Positions 42,155-50,494 of a DNA stretch of 64,000 nt are shown piece by piece (within the stretch, counting starts at the first letter, position 1; the number at the start of each line of letters is the position of its first letter). The notes below the pieces were generated by a model. It was not told where the DNA came from and did not search any database. It worked only from the letters and a program-made list of their open reading frames with translations. This DNA is from REEB52 sp964626905 (lineage in GTDB: Bacteria > Chlamydiota > Chlamydiia > Chlamydiales > SM23-39). The position numbers and the translations under genes were made by a program. The DNA lies in contig CAZVHA010000006.1 of NCBI GenBank assembly GCA_964626905.1, forward strand, positions 1-64,000, given 5' to 3'.

Positions 42155-43543
42155 TTAAACTTCAATTCGGGGCACTGGCAGCTGTTTGTCTTTGTGCCGC
42201 GATAAGAATGGGCCTACATGCTCTTTTAAGAATTTGCGCACCTGTTCGGGTGCGCATCCGATCAATTTGAGAGGGTTGAGCAGGGGTTCTAATTCGCTCA
42301 CCTCTAAATGGAGCTCTTTGGCGATGTCTCTCTTCTTTTTTTGAGACAGTTTGCGAAGAATTTCGTGGGTTTTTTGTCGATCCGCCCCTTTTTTTACAGC
42401 CAACATCAGAATATTTTCCATTGAGATGAGATCGATTTTCTCTATCAAATGTTCAAGGGCCAAAGCCTCATCGATTTTCAGGTGAGTAAAAAGGTGGATC
42501 AAAAGATTCAAAATCGCATCGGCGCCAAGAAAGGACTCAGGGATGGAGAAGCGGCGATTCGAAGAATCGTCAAGGCTCCTTTCCAACCACTGTGTTGCGG
42601 CTGTATAGGCTGGATTTTGGGCGAGCGCGATGACAAAGCGGGCGAGGCCGCAAATTCTTTCCGAATAGATTGGATTGTGCTTGTAGGGCATCGCAGAAGA
42701 TCCCACCTGTTCCTCCTCAAACCCCTCCAACATTTCTCCATCGTGGGCAAGGAGCCGGATATCTGTGGCCAACTTGTGGGCGCTTGCGGCGAACGAGGCG
42801 AGCGCATTTAAAACGGTCAAATCGATTTTTCTTGGATAGGTTTGGCCAGCGATGGGCAAAATTTTGGAAAACCCAAAATCGCTAGCGATTTGTTTTTCGA
42901 GTTTTTCCACTTTATCGATATCCCCATCAAAGAGGGCTAGAAATGAACTTTGCGTCCCCGTGGCCCCTTTTGCGCCGAGAAAGGGCAAAGAGCCCATTTG
43001 CCTTTCAAACTCCTCCGCATCGGACAAAAAGTCCTGAAGCCACAGGCAAATGCGCTTCCCAATGGTGGTTGGTTGCGCAGCTTGGAAATGGGTATAGCCC
43101 AAACAGGGAGATGCTGCGCATTTTTCACTGAGTGGAGCCATCAACCGGATCACTTGTCCGATTTTTGATAAGAGGAGCTCCAACCCTTTTTTCAGTTGAA
43201 TGAGATCGGTGTTATCCGTGACGAAGGTGGAGGTGGCGCCCAAGTGGATAATCGCTTTTGCATCGGGGCACTGATCTCCAAAAGCGTAAATATGGGCCAT
43301 CACATCGTGCTTGAACTTTTTTTCGTAGACTTTTGCCGCCAAAAAATCGATTTTTTCTACGTTGTCTTCTAGCTCGGCAACCTGTCTATGAGTGATCGGA
43401 AGTCCCAATTTTTGCTGGGCTTTTGCAAGCGAGGCCCAAAGTTTTCTATATGTGGTGATTTTGAAATGGGCAGAGAAAAGGAAAGACATCTCAGGGCTTG
43501 CATAGCGCGCCGAAAAAGGAGAAATATATTCTTCTGCGCGCAT
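42155..43543 (-). CDS. purB: Adenylosuccinate lyase
   Basis: 462 aa, ATG at 43543. Fumarase/aspartase superfamily: HLGATSTFVTDNTDL, TPIGKR-like TTIGKRICLW, and the signature loop GSSAMPYKHNPIYSE with the catalytic Ser. PurB releases fumarate from adenylosuccinate and SAICAR. With PurA it converts IMP to AMP; classical chlamydiae lack purine synthesis, so a stand-alone purB suggests nucleotide interconversion rather than full synthesis. No other pur gene is in the window. It lies downstream of the pGP6-D-like gene on the same strand, with a 14-nt gap. Confidence 0.92.
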   Translation of the reverse strand: MRAEEYISPFSARYASPEMSFLFSAHFKITTYRKLWASLAKAQQKLGLPITHRQVAELEDNVEKIDFLAAKVYEKKFKHDVMAHIYAFGDQCPDAKAIIHLGATSTFVTDNTDLIQLKKGLELLLSKIGQVIRLMAPLSEKCAASPCLGYTHFQAAQPTTIGKRICLWLQDFLSDAEEFERQMGSLPFLGAKGATGTQSSFLALFDGDIDKVEKLEKQIASDFGFSKILPIAGQTYPRKIDLTVLNALASFAASAHKLATDIRLLAHDGEMLEGFEEEQVGSSAMPYKHNPIYSERICGLARFVIALAQNPAYTAATQWLERSLDDSSNRRFSIPESFLGADAILNLLIHLFTHLKIDEALALEHLIEKIDLISMENILMLAVKKGADRQKTHEILRKLSQKKKRDIAKELHLEVSELEPLLNPLKLIGCAPEQVRKFLKEHVGPFLSRHKDKQLPVPRIEV

Positions 43544-43557
43544 GCGCTAAAAACCCT

Positions 43558-44304
43558 CTACTTATCTAATAGCGATTCAATCTGAGTGATCAAATTCCGC
43601 ATCGCTCTTTTCTCCTCATCGCGAGGTGTGCAATTGCGGTTTTTGATCAAATCGCGCGCTCTTTTGAGGAGTTGGATCGCATTTTGTGCAAAATGGGGGA
43701 GCCTTTTATCGTCTTCCGCGAGCGGAAATTCGAGTCGAATGAGTCTTAAAAGCTCCTCTTTCGGCTGTCCTGTATAGTTTTTGACGATCTCCTCTTTTTT
43801 GGTAAATGTGCCCCCTCTACTCGCGAGACTGTAGACAGCCTGACGGGGCATCTGGTCGAGTTTGGGGTGGAGTGTTTGCGGCAAAAGAGAGTAAAACTCG
43901 TAATATTGCAAGAAGTTATAAGGGGTTTGGCGATTGCCATAGGTGGCAAAGAGCCAAGCAGTAAAAGCCCCTTCGCGATATTTTTTCAAAATCTCTTGGC
44001 CTCTTTTGATCCTTTCACCGTGGAGGATCACCGCTTGATTTGTGATCGCTTTCACCTCGGATGTGATGGCCATGAGCGCTTTCAAATCGCTTTCAAAATC
44101 GTCTGCCTCGCTAAATCGGTAGGTGCGAAGGATCGATTCGAGATCGGCTTTTTCTTTTTCGTTCAATTGTGCGACTCGAAAAACTCCTGAAAAACTCGAC
44201 AGCTCTCCATTATTAGATCGCTCGACAAGAGCCGTCATTTTTTCTTTCGAATCTTTTTGCTTATTGAACCTTAAATGAAGAAGATCATTGAATTTAGACA
44301 TCAT
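43558..44304 (-). CDS. Chlamydial plasmid protein pGP6-D-like
   Basis: 248 aa from the ATG at 44304, which overlaps the ParA stop (TGATG). Largely helical; the block AFTAWLFATYGNRQTPYNFL followed by QYYEFYSLLP is the hallmark of the pGP6-D family. In C. trachomatis one copy is on the plasmid (pGP6-D) and one on the chromosome (CT583) beside the ParA gene CT582 and thrS, exactly as here. Function is unresolved; the link to ParA suggests partition or copy control. Probably binds the adjacent ATPase or DNA. Confidence 0.85.
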   Translation of the reverse strand: MMSKFNDLLHLRFNKQKDSKEKMTALVERSNNGELSSFSGVFRVAQLNEKEKADLESILRTYRFSEADDFESDLKALMAITSEVKAITNQAVILHGERIKRGQEILKKYREGAFTAWLFATYGNRQTPYNFLQYYEFYSLLPQTLHPKLDQMPRQAVYSLASRGGTFTKKEEIVKNYTGQPKEELLRLIRLEFPLAEDDKRLPHFAQNAIQLLKRARDLIKNRNCTPRDEEKRAMRNLITQIESLLDK

Positions 44305-45056
44305 CAAATCCTCGTAAGTATTTCCGACGTGAGATCGATATAATCCTTTGACGCACGAGCGTCGGGCGCTGTCTCAAAAATCGGCCTTCCATAAATTGTC
44401 GCCTCAGAAACAGCGATATCGCGTCTCACTTTTGCTTGCAAGAGTTTTCCTGGAAATGTCTGCTCAATCACCTTTAAAAATGCATCGTTGCTTTTGCCCC
44501 GATGATTCCAAAAAGAAAGAACCACTCCCAAAACTTTTGTCCCGTGTCTTTCGGAAATATTGTTAATAAAAAGAGCCAGTCTTTGTAGACCTTTTACGCT
44601 ATAGAATTCTGGGGCTGCGCAGACGAGAGAAAAATTCGATGCGATGAGAGAAGATTCTGTCTGCCAGCAAAGAGAAGGGGGCGTGTCAATCAACACGACA
44701 TCGAATGGCAAATTGCGCAAAATTTCTTTCAGCCGTTCATGAGAATATCTGTCTGCGGCGAGCGATCCTGACACCTCGACCCTTTCCAGCCATGTATCGG
44801 CCGGAATGATCTTCATATTTGGAATGCAGGTGTCTAAAATCACCTCTTGAATCGGTTTTTCGCCTTGCAAAACAGGCGCCATGCTGTCTTGCTCGTCGGG
44901 ATCGAATCCAAGGCCCGTTGTGAGATTCGCTTGTGCATCGAAATCGATGAGCAAAACCCTTTTTTGATGGAAAAGGGCTAAGGCAGATCCAACATGTAGC
45001 GAAGTCGAAGTTTTAGCCGTTCCCCCTTTGAAACTGCTGATTGAAATGACCTTCAT
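44304..45056 (-). CDS. ParA-family ATPase (pGP5-D/CT582-like)
   Basis: 250 aa, ATG at 45056. Deviant Walker A loop SFKGGTAKTST at about 8-18, VLLIDFDAQANLTTGLG, and Walker B in FDVVLIDTPPS. ParA/Soj-type ATPases move DNA or other cargo by cycling on the nucleoid. The chlamydial plasmid homologue pGP5-D also affects chromosomal gene expression. It lies between thrS and the pGP6-D-like gene in the conserved chlamydial order, 10 nt downstream of thrS, so it is read from the same transcript. Confidence 0.9.
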   Translation of the reverse strand: MKVISISSFKGGTAKTSTSLHVGSALALFHQKRVLLIDFDAQANLTTGLGFDPDEQDSMAPVLQGEKPIQEVILDTCIPNMKIIPADTWLERVEVSGSLAADRYSHERLKEILRNLPFDVVLIDTPPSLCWQTESSLIASNFSLVCAAPEFYSVKGLQRLALFINNISERHGTKVLGVVLSFWNHRGKSNDAFLKVIEQTFPGKLLQAKVRRDIAVSEATIYGRPIFETAPDARASKDYIDLTSEILTRI

Positions 45057-45066
45057 AACACCCCTT

Positions 45067-46989
45067 TTATAAAGCTGTCGAAAATGGCGACATCAAAGCG
45101 CGCTCATCCCGCTCTTTAACGACTTTATCAAGAAAATTGGAAATGTCAATCTCTCCATGCACCACATTGTCGCGCGTTCTCAAAGAGACCGTTTTATTTT
45201 CCATCTCTTTGTCGCCCACAGTGAGCAGATAATTGGTTTTAAGCATCTGCGCCGAGCGCACTTTTTTGCCAACCGATTCGTTCGAAGCATCGACATCGCA
45301 AACAATCCCGTACTGCTCGATCTTTTTCCTCAGCGCATCCGCATAAGGCGTATGCCGATCGGCAACAGTGGCAATGGTCACCTGATAAGGGCTGAGCCAA
45401 AAGGGGAATTTCCCGTAAAAGTGTTCGATCAAAATGCCAAAGAAGCGCTCGATGGAGCCAAAGATTGCCCGGTGAAGCATCACGGGCCGCTCGTGTCCCG
45501 CGCTATTTGTGACAAATTCGAGCTCGAACTTGTCTGGAAGCGACATGTCGAGTTGCACAGTCCCGCATTGCCAATATCTCCCCAGAGCATCGCGGATATG
45601 GATGTCGATTTTCGGGCCGTAAAAGGCCCCATCGCCCTCATTGATCCGATAAGTGTGGCCCCAATCGTCTAATGCTCCTTTGAGCCCATTCGTCGCATTT
45701 TCCCACTCTTCATCCGTGCCAATTGTCTTAGACTTTTCAGGGCGAGTGGAGAGTTCAAGGCGATAGGGGAGACCAAATGTCATATAGACTTTGTCTGCAA
45801 ATTGCAAAATCCGATGGATCTCTCCTTGGATCTGATCGGGCCTCATAAAAAGGTGGGCATCATCTTGGTGAAAGCTGCGCACTCGAAAAAGTCCATTGAG
45901 CGCGCCAGAGGCCTCAAAGCGATGCACATGCCCAATCTCTGCAACGCGCAAAGGGAGCTCTTTGTAGCTGTGAATCGCCGTCTTATAATAGAGCATGCAG
46001 CCGGGACAGTTCATCGGCTTGATCGCAAATTCCCGCTCTTCGATTTGAGAGGTGTACATATTTTCTTTATAGTGGAACCAGTGGCCCGAGCGCTCCCAGA
46101 GCTCTTTGCTCATCATCGCAGGGGTTTTGATTTCTTGATACCCCCCCTCTTTCAAACACTCGCGCAAAAATTCGATGAGCCGATTCCAAACAATCAACCC
46201 TCGCGGATGGATGAAGGGCATCCCAGGAGCCTCCTCTTTGAACGAGAAAAGATCGAGAGCAGGGCCCAAAATCTTGTGATCCCGTTTTTTTGCCTCTTCG
46301 AGAAGTTGCAAATACTCTTTGAGCTGCTTCCTATCTGGAAATGAGATCGCATAGACGCGGGTCAACATTTCTCGTTTCGAATCGCCTCGCCAATAGGCCC
46401 CCGAAGTTTTTAGAATTTTAAATGCCTTGATTTTCCCAAGCGCTGCGATGTGGGGGCCTCTACAAAGATCAAAAAATTCTCCTTGCCGGTAAGCTGAGAT
46501 CGGCATCTCTTCAAAACCTTCGATCAACTCGCATTTATAGGGATTTTTTGAAAAGGCCGATTTCGCATCGCCTTTGCCTGAAAATTCCATCCGTTCTGGC
46601 TTGTAATTTTCTTTCAAGATGGCGTCGACCTCTTTTTCGATCTTTTCAAAATCGGCGTCTGTGAGGGATAAATTTCCAAAATCGTAGTAAAAACCGCCCT
46701 CGATGGGGGGGCCGATCGTCGGTTGGGCGTTGGGCCAAAGGCGCAAAATTGCCTGAGCGAGTACGTGGGCCGAAGTGTGCCAAAATACCTCTTTGCCCTG
46801 CGGGTCGTCGAAATTCCAAAAAATCAGCTCATCCCCGTCAGATAAGGGCGTATTGAAATCGCGCAGTGTGCCATTGATGCTCACCGTGATCGCTTGATCG
46901 GGAGCTGTGAGATGAAGTTTTTCTGCCACCTCTTTGGGAGTGCAGGGTTCGGGAAATTCGCAAAATTTTTCATTGATCTTGATTTTCAT
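45067..46989 (-). CDS. thrS: Threonyl-tRNA synthetase
   Basis: 640 aa, ATG at 46989. N-terminal TGS domain (about 1-60), editing domain with HTSAHVLAQAILRLWP (the HxxxH editing pocket), class II catalytic core with motif 2 FRVRSFHQDDAHLF and the zinc Cys in MNCPGCM, motif 3 PVMLHRAIFGSIERF, and the anticodon-binding domain. Charges tRNA-Thr and edits Ser-tRNA. First gene of thrS-parA-pGP6-D-like, as in C. trachomatis CT581-583. The upstream gap contains palindrome copy 3. Confidence 0.97.
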   Translation of the reverse strand: MKIKINEKFCEFPEPCTPKEVAEKLHLTAPDQAITVSINGTLRDFNTPLSDGDELIFWNFDDPQGKEVFWHTSAHVLAQAILRLWPNAQPTIGPPIEGGFYYDFGNLSLTDADFEKIEKEVDAILKENYKPERMEFSGKGDAKSAFSKNPYKCELIEGFEEMPISAYRQGEFFDLCRGPHIAALGKIKAFKILKTSGAYWRGDSKREMLTRVYAISFPDRKQLKEYLQLLEEAKKRDHKILGPALDLFSFKEEAPGMPFIHPRGLIVWNRLIEFLRECLKEGGYQEIKTPAMMSKELWERSGHWFHYKENMYTSQIEEREFAIKPMNCPGCMLYYKTAIHSYKELPLRVAEIGHVHRFEASGALNGLFRVRSFHQDDAHLFMRPDQIQGEIHRILQFADKVYMTFGLPYRLELSTRPEKSKTIGTDEEWENATNGLKGALDDWGHTYRINEGDGAFYGPKIDIHIRDALGRYWQCGTVQLDMSLPDKFELEFVTNSAGHERPVMLHRAIFGSIERFFGILIEHFYGKFPFWLSPYQVTIATVADRHTPYADALRKKIEQYGIVCDVDASNESVGKKVRSAQMLKTNYLLTVGDKEMENKTVSLRTRDNVVHGEIDISNFLDKVVKERDERALMSPFSTAL

Positions 46990-47045
46990 AGCCCACTCTG
47001 GAGATTATTTATTCGGGAAAGTGTACAAGAAAAAGAGGGAAAAGG

Positions 47046-47070
47046 CAAATGTAAAGCCGCTTTACATTTG
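47046..47070. repeat. Dispersed palindrome, copy 3 (thrS / 855-aa gene gap)
   Basis: Perfect 25-bp palindrome (outer C/G, arms AAATGTAAAGC and GCTTTACATTT, centre C) in the short gap between the divergent thrS gene and the gene starting at 47080. It ends 9 nt before that ATG, so it would overlap any leader or operator there. Confidence 0.92.
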
Positions 47071-47079
47071 ATGTAAGCG

Positions 47080-49647
47080 ATGGATCAGTTTCGAGAAATT
47101 TTTTTAGCCTCCCTTGGGGGCCCGCTTTCAAAGAGGCTTGATGTAGAGACAACGGAGGCCATTTCTTACTCTATGGACCTCTACCCGGTCCAAGACTCTT
47201 TTCGGATGCGCGCAAAGCATTATGGGCTCAAAGTTGCCCTTTCCCTAATCGACGAAAAGGGGGAATTGAGGCGGGAAACTTTGAGGGAATGGATCGATCT
47301 TTTGCGAAGGGAGAGTTTCATCCTTGGCCCTGGGAGAGAAAATGATGCTGAAATTTTTGCCCACCTTAAGAAATGTTTGGAGCTCCTTGAAACATCGGAA
47401 GAGATTTGGGAGGCCCTTCGAAGAAGTTCAGCTCCCGTGTGCCATAAGTGGGCGGAGGTGCTCATTCGGGAGACGCTTTGGCCAGAAAGTTTACGCCAAG
47501 TGACGACTGCTCATGTTCGGAGAGCGGTTTTAGCTGCCTGGCTCACTTTTTTAAGGCAGATGGCAGGATCGTGTTTTGCGACGGCGCCTGCCATCTTAGT
47601 GCAGCAGACGGAGCCGCTCCAGTTCTTCAAAGATATTTGCGATCTTTTAAGTATTGGTCAGATGAAAAGGGTGGTGGATGGAAAAGAATATTCGGTGCCT
47701 TTGAGTTTTAGCATGGGCAGCGGGGATCTTCAAAGGGTCGTTGCGGCTCCCTTTTTTGGTCTTGCAGCAGCTCTGGAGGCGGGTGGGGCTTCGTTCACGC
47801 AAGAAAGGCAAAGGGCGATGATGGAATCGGAGCCCAAGAGTGTCGCAGTTTGGCTGAAAACATTTCTTTTAGAGGAAGTGGGCTTGACCGAAGAGGATTT
47901 AAGGGATGAAGAGCATCTATCTAAAATCCAGATGACCCCTCTTCTTGCCAAACAGGGGGCGGTCTATTACCAAAGGCCGAGTGAAAGGGGGCAGAAGGCA
48001 TCTGATTGGAAAAAGCGATTTGAAAAGGCATCGACAGTGCTCAGAACGGTATCGGAGTGTCCGCTTCTTCGAGCGTGGGAATTTTCGATCGCCTCATTCT
48101 CCGATGTAAAAATCGAATTTGCCCGTTGGAACCTATTTATTGGATTGGGATTACACCCGGATGAGAAGGATGGCATTGGGGAATTTCTCTACGCGCACGT
48201 AAATGGTCTTTTGCAAAAGTGCTACTTGGAGATGGATCTACTTGAAAAGGAGTATGAGCAAGAATTGGGGGCGATGAGGGCGCTTGAGGTGATGTTGGAA
48301 AATGCGATGGGTGAAACGCGCCGTCATCAGATCCAATCGGAGTGGATCACTCGCAACACGCAAAGCAATGCGATTGCCGAGATGCGTGAAAAAAATGGGG
48401 AAAAGGCCAAAAGTTTAGTCGGATTTTTTTCGTGGTTGATTGAGAGATATGATGAAAAGATGCGTGAATTTTTCCAGGAGCTATTCGACCCTTCTTTGCA
48501 AATCGATGTGGGGGTATATGACGATAGTCCTGCGGGATTTCGGCTTGTCTATAAGCATGGGAGAAGCGATGCGTCGCAGTGGAGCGCGATTCACACACAA
48601 GAGGAGTATATCGGTGCTTTGAAGGACTTTTTCTCTCAAATGGAAAGGGAACTTGAGGTGCCGCAAATCCTTGGGAAAGAGCTGTTCGAGGAGATCACAA
48701 CGGCGCTTATGCAATTCATTCAAAGCGACGCTTTTATTCAAGGGGCACTTACTCGCGCGAAAGGGCGCGGGAGACTTTCGCCTTGGCATTACATTTCTGG
48801 GGGGACGCTAGAAGAGCTTCTCATGGTCTACTGCAATCGGGCTCGCCCTTTTAAGGAGGTAAAAATCGTCCCCCATTCTCCCCATGAGCTTTTGCAATTC
48901 TTTGCCTCATTGAATAGGGTTGGCCCGCTTCTCGTCCATTCTCCGACGCACGCCTTTCTCGCATATCCCGAACGGCTGGAAGGGAAAACTGTTTTGTATT
49001 CGCTCCCAAAGCAAGAGTGGAATGAGAAGATGCAAGAGCACTTAATACATCGCTTCAGCCTTCGACTTGCGCAAAGCGAAAGGGGACTTTTTATCCACCG
49101 CATGAGACAAAGTGGGGCGGTAGACTCCCATGCAAGCTTAAAAGAGCGTTGCTTGCAGGCAATGAGTGCTCAAGTGAAGATGAAGGAAGCTCTCATCGAT
49201 TCTTTTTTGTATGAAAACGGCTTTCTTCTCAATCCAACGGAAGGGAAAGAGGCCCTTTTGAAAATCCTCTCCTCTCTTGGCTCCTTCAACCTAAAAGAGC
49301 CGATCGATCTCCCTTTTTGGGGCCCCTTAGATCTTTATAACGGCGCCAAAAGGGCCATTTTGCAATCCAGTATGAATGCAATTTCAGAAATTGACTGGGA
49401 TGCAAAAATTGCGAAGGTGATGCGGAGTTTGAAATTGCTTCCCGACGCCCTTTTATTTGCGGACACAAACTGGTCGGGTTGGTTTTTTGGATTTGTCCAA
49501 AATCCGCTGAGCGCTCAGCTCGAATTATGGAGGCTCAATCGAACGGCGACGATCGGTTTGCCGATGGTTGAATGGAAAGAGTGGATGGGTCCTCAAACCA
49601 GCTCTCCTTGGGTTTTATTTCCCGAAAGAATAGAATACTCATTTTGA
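47080..49647 (+). CDS. Large protein with papain-like Cys/His/Asn pattern
   Basis: 855 aa, ATG at 47080; no Shine-Dalgarno is obvious. No signal peptide. Near residue 165 the block RQMAGSCFATAPAIL resembles the active-site Cys of papain-fold peptidases (oxyanion Gln five residues before, then Gly-Ser-Cys-Phe-Ala). A candidate His is at 624 (SPTHAFLAYPE), and Asn797 in LLFADTNWSGWFFGF matches the Asn-x-Trp pattern that completes the triad. The long helical insert between Cys and His makes the protein much larger than known C1 enzymes. This suggests a peptidase or transferase, perhaps acting on host proteins; it is an inference from pattern only. Followed 10 nt later by a porin gene. Confidence 0.6.
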   Translation: MDQFREIFLASLGGPLSKRLDVETTEAISYSMDLYPVQDSFRMRAKHYGLKVALSLIDEKGELRRETLREWIDLLRRESFILGPGRENDAEIFAHLKKCLELLETSEEIWEALRRSSAPVCHKWAEVLIRETLWPESLRQVTTAHVRRAVLAAWLTFLRQMAGSCFATAPAILVQQTEPLQFFKDICDLLSIGQMKRVVDGKEYSVPLSFSMGSGDLQRVVAAPFFGLAAALEAGGASFTQERQRAMMESEPKSVAVWLKTFLLEEVGLTEEDLRDEEHLSKIQMTPLLAKQGAVYYQRPSERGQKASDWKKRFEKASTVLRTVSECPLLRAWEFSIASFSDVKIEFARWNLFIGLGLHPDEKDGIGEFLYAHVNGLLQKCYLEMDLLEKEYEQELGAMRALEVMLENAMGETRRHQIQSEWITRNTQSNAIAEMREKNGEKAKSLVGFFSWLIERYDEKMREFFQELFDPSLQIDVGVYDDSPAGFRLVYKHGRSDASQWSAIHTQEEYIGALKDFFSQMERELEVPQILGKELFEEITTALMQFIQSDAFIQGALTRAKGRGRLSPWHYISGGTLEELLMVYCNRARPFKEVKIVPHSPHELLQFFASLNRVGPLLVHSPTHAFLAYPERLEGKTVLYSLPKQEWNEKMQEHLIHRFSLRLAQSERGLFIHRMRQSGAVDSHASLKERCLQAMSAQVKMKEALIDSFLYENGFLLNPTEGKEALLKILSSLGSFNLKEPIDLPFWGPLDLYNGAKRAILQSSMNAISEIDWDAKIAKVMRSLKLLPDALLFADTNWSGWFFGFVQNPLSAQLELWRLNRTATIGLPMVEWKEWMGPQTSSPWVLFPERIEYSF

Positions 49648-49657
49648 GTAAACACCC

Positions 49658-50446
49658 ATGAGATTATTTGCGCTTCTGATCGGTTTGCTGGGATGGCTTC
49701 ATGCTGCGCCCATCGGCAACCCTTCTTTCCCCTCAATCATTCAAAAGGGGATTTTTGTCTCGCGCAATCATTCGATCGATCTTCGATTAGGTTATGAGGG
49801 CGATTTTGTCATCGATGGCAATCTGCGGCAACATGATTGGGGGCAAGGAGACGTCGACACTTATAAGCAGTGGAATAATAGCGGCTCTTTGACGATCAAT
49901 GCGATCAATCGCCTCGATCTCTATGCTATTTTAGGGGGCTCCAACACAAAAACGAATTGGAGATTTGAAAATCCGACCAATCAGGGGATCACTCGAATCG
50001 AATTAGAAACAGATACCGACCTTCTTTGGGCGGTTGGAGCGCGGGCCATCCTTTGCGAGTGGTTTAATACGACTCTCGGCGCAGGGGGACGCTACTCATC
50101 CTGTATGAATCACCCCCATTCGTTCAAATCCAATGGGGTCACCACTTCCCAGGTGAGGGCCGAGATCGAGTTTAAGGAGTGGCAAGTCAATATGGACGTC
50201 TCCTATCGGATCGATGTTTTTATTCCCTACATTGGGGCAAAGTATTTGAGTGCGAAGAGCCACTTGACGGGGTTTACAGTTCCCATATCGGCATCTCTCA
50301 CGGGGAACAATTCGTTTGAAAATGGGTCTCCTGTGGGGATTTATCTCGGGTGCACCCTCTCTTCGGGACGCTATTTTATGTTTAATATTGAGGGGAGATT
50401 GATCGATGAAGATGCAATTACAGTCTCTGGGGAGTTTCGGTTTTAA
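49658..50446 (+). CDS. Chlamydial MOMP-family porin (short form)
   Basis: 262 aa, ATG at 49658. Signal peptide MRLFALLIGLLGWLHA, then APIGNPSFPSII and IDLRLGYEGDFVIDGNL, which match the N-terminal signature of chlamydial OmpA/MOMP (PxGNPxxPS...GxxGDFVxDxxL). The rest is alternating amphipathic strands and the protein ends in SGEFRF with a terminal Phe, a barrel export signal. At 262 aa it is shorter than C. trachomatis MOMP (about 390) and has only two cysteines in the barrel region, so disulfide cross-linking would be limited. Probably an outer-membrane porin. Confidence 0.8.
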   Translation: MRLFALLIGLLGWLHAAPIGNPSFPSIIQKGIFVSRNHSIDLRLGYEGDFVIDGNLRQHDWGQGDVDTYKQWNNSGSLTINAINRLDLYAILGGSNTKTNWRFENPTNQGITRIELETDTDLLWAVGARAILCEWFNTTLGAGGRYSSCMNHPHSFKSNGVTTSQVRAEIEFKEWQVNMDVSYRIDVFIPYIGAKYLSAKSHLTGFTVPISASLTGNNSFENGSPVGIYLGCTLSSGRYFMFNIEGRLIDEDAITVSGEFRF

Positions 50447-50494
50447 CTCAACTTTTAAAATAACTTTCATTCTGGCATAACGAGTTCAAGGGAT

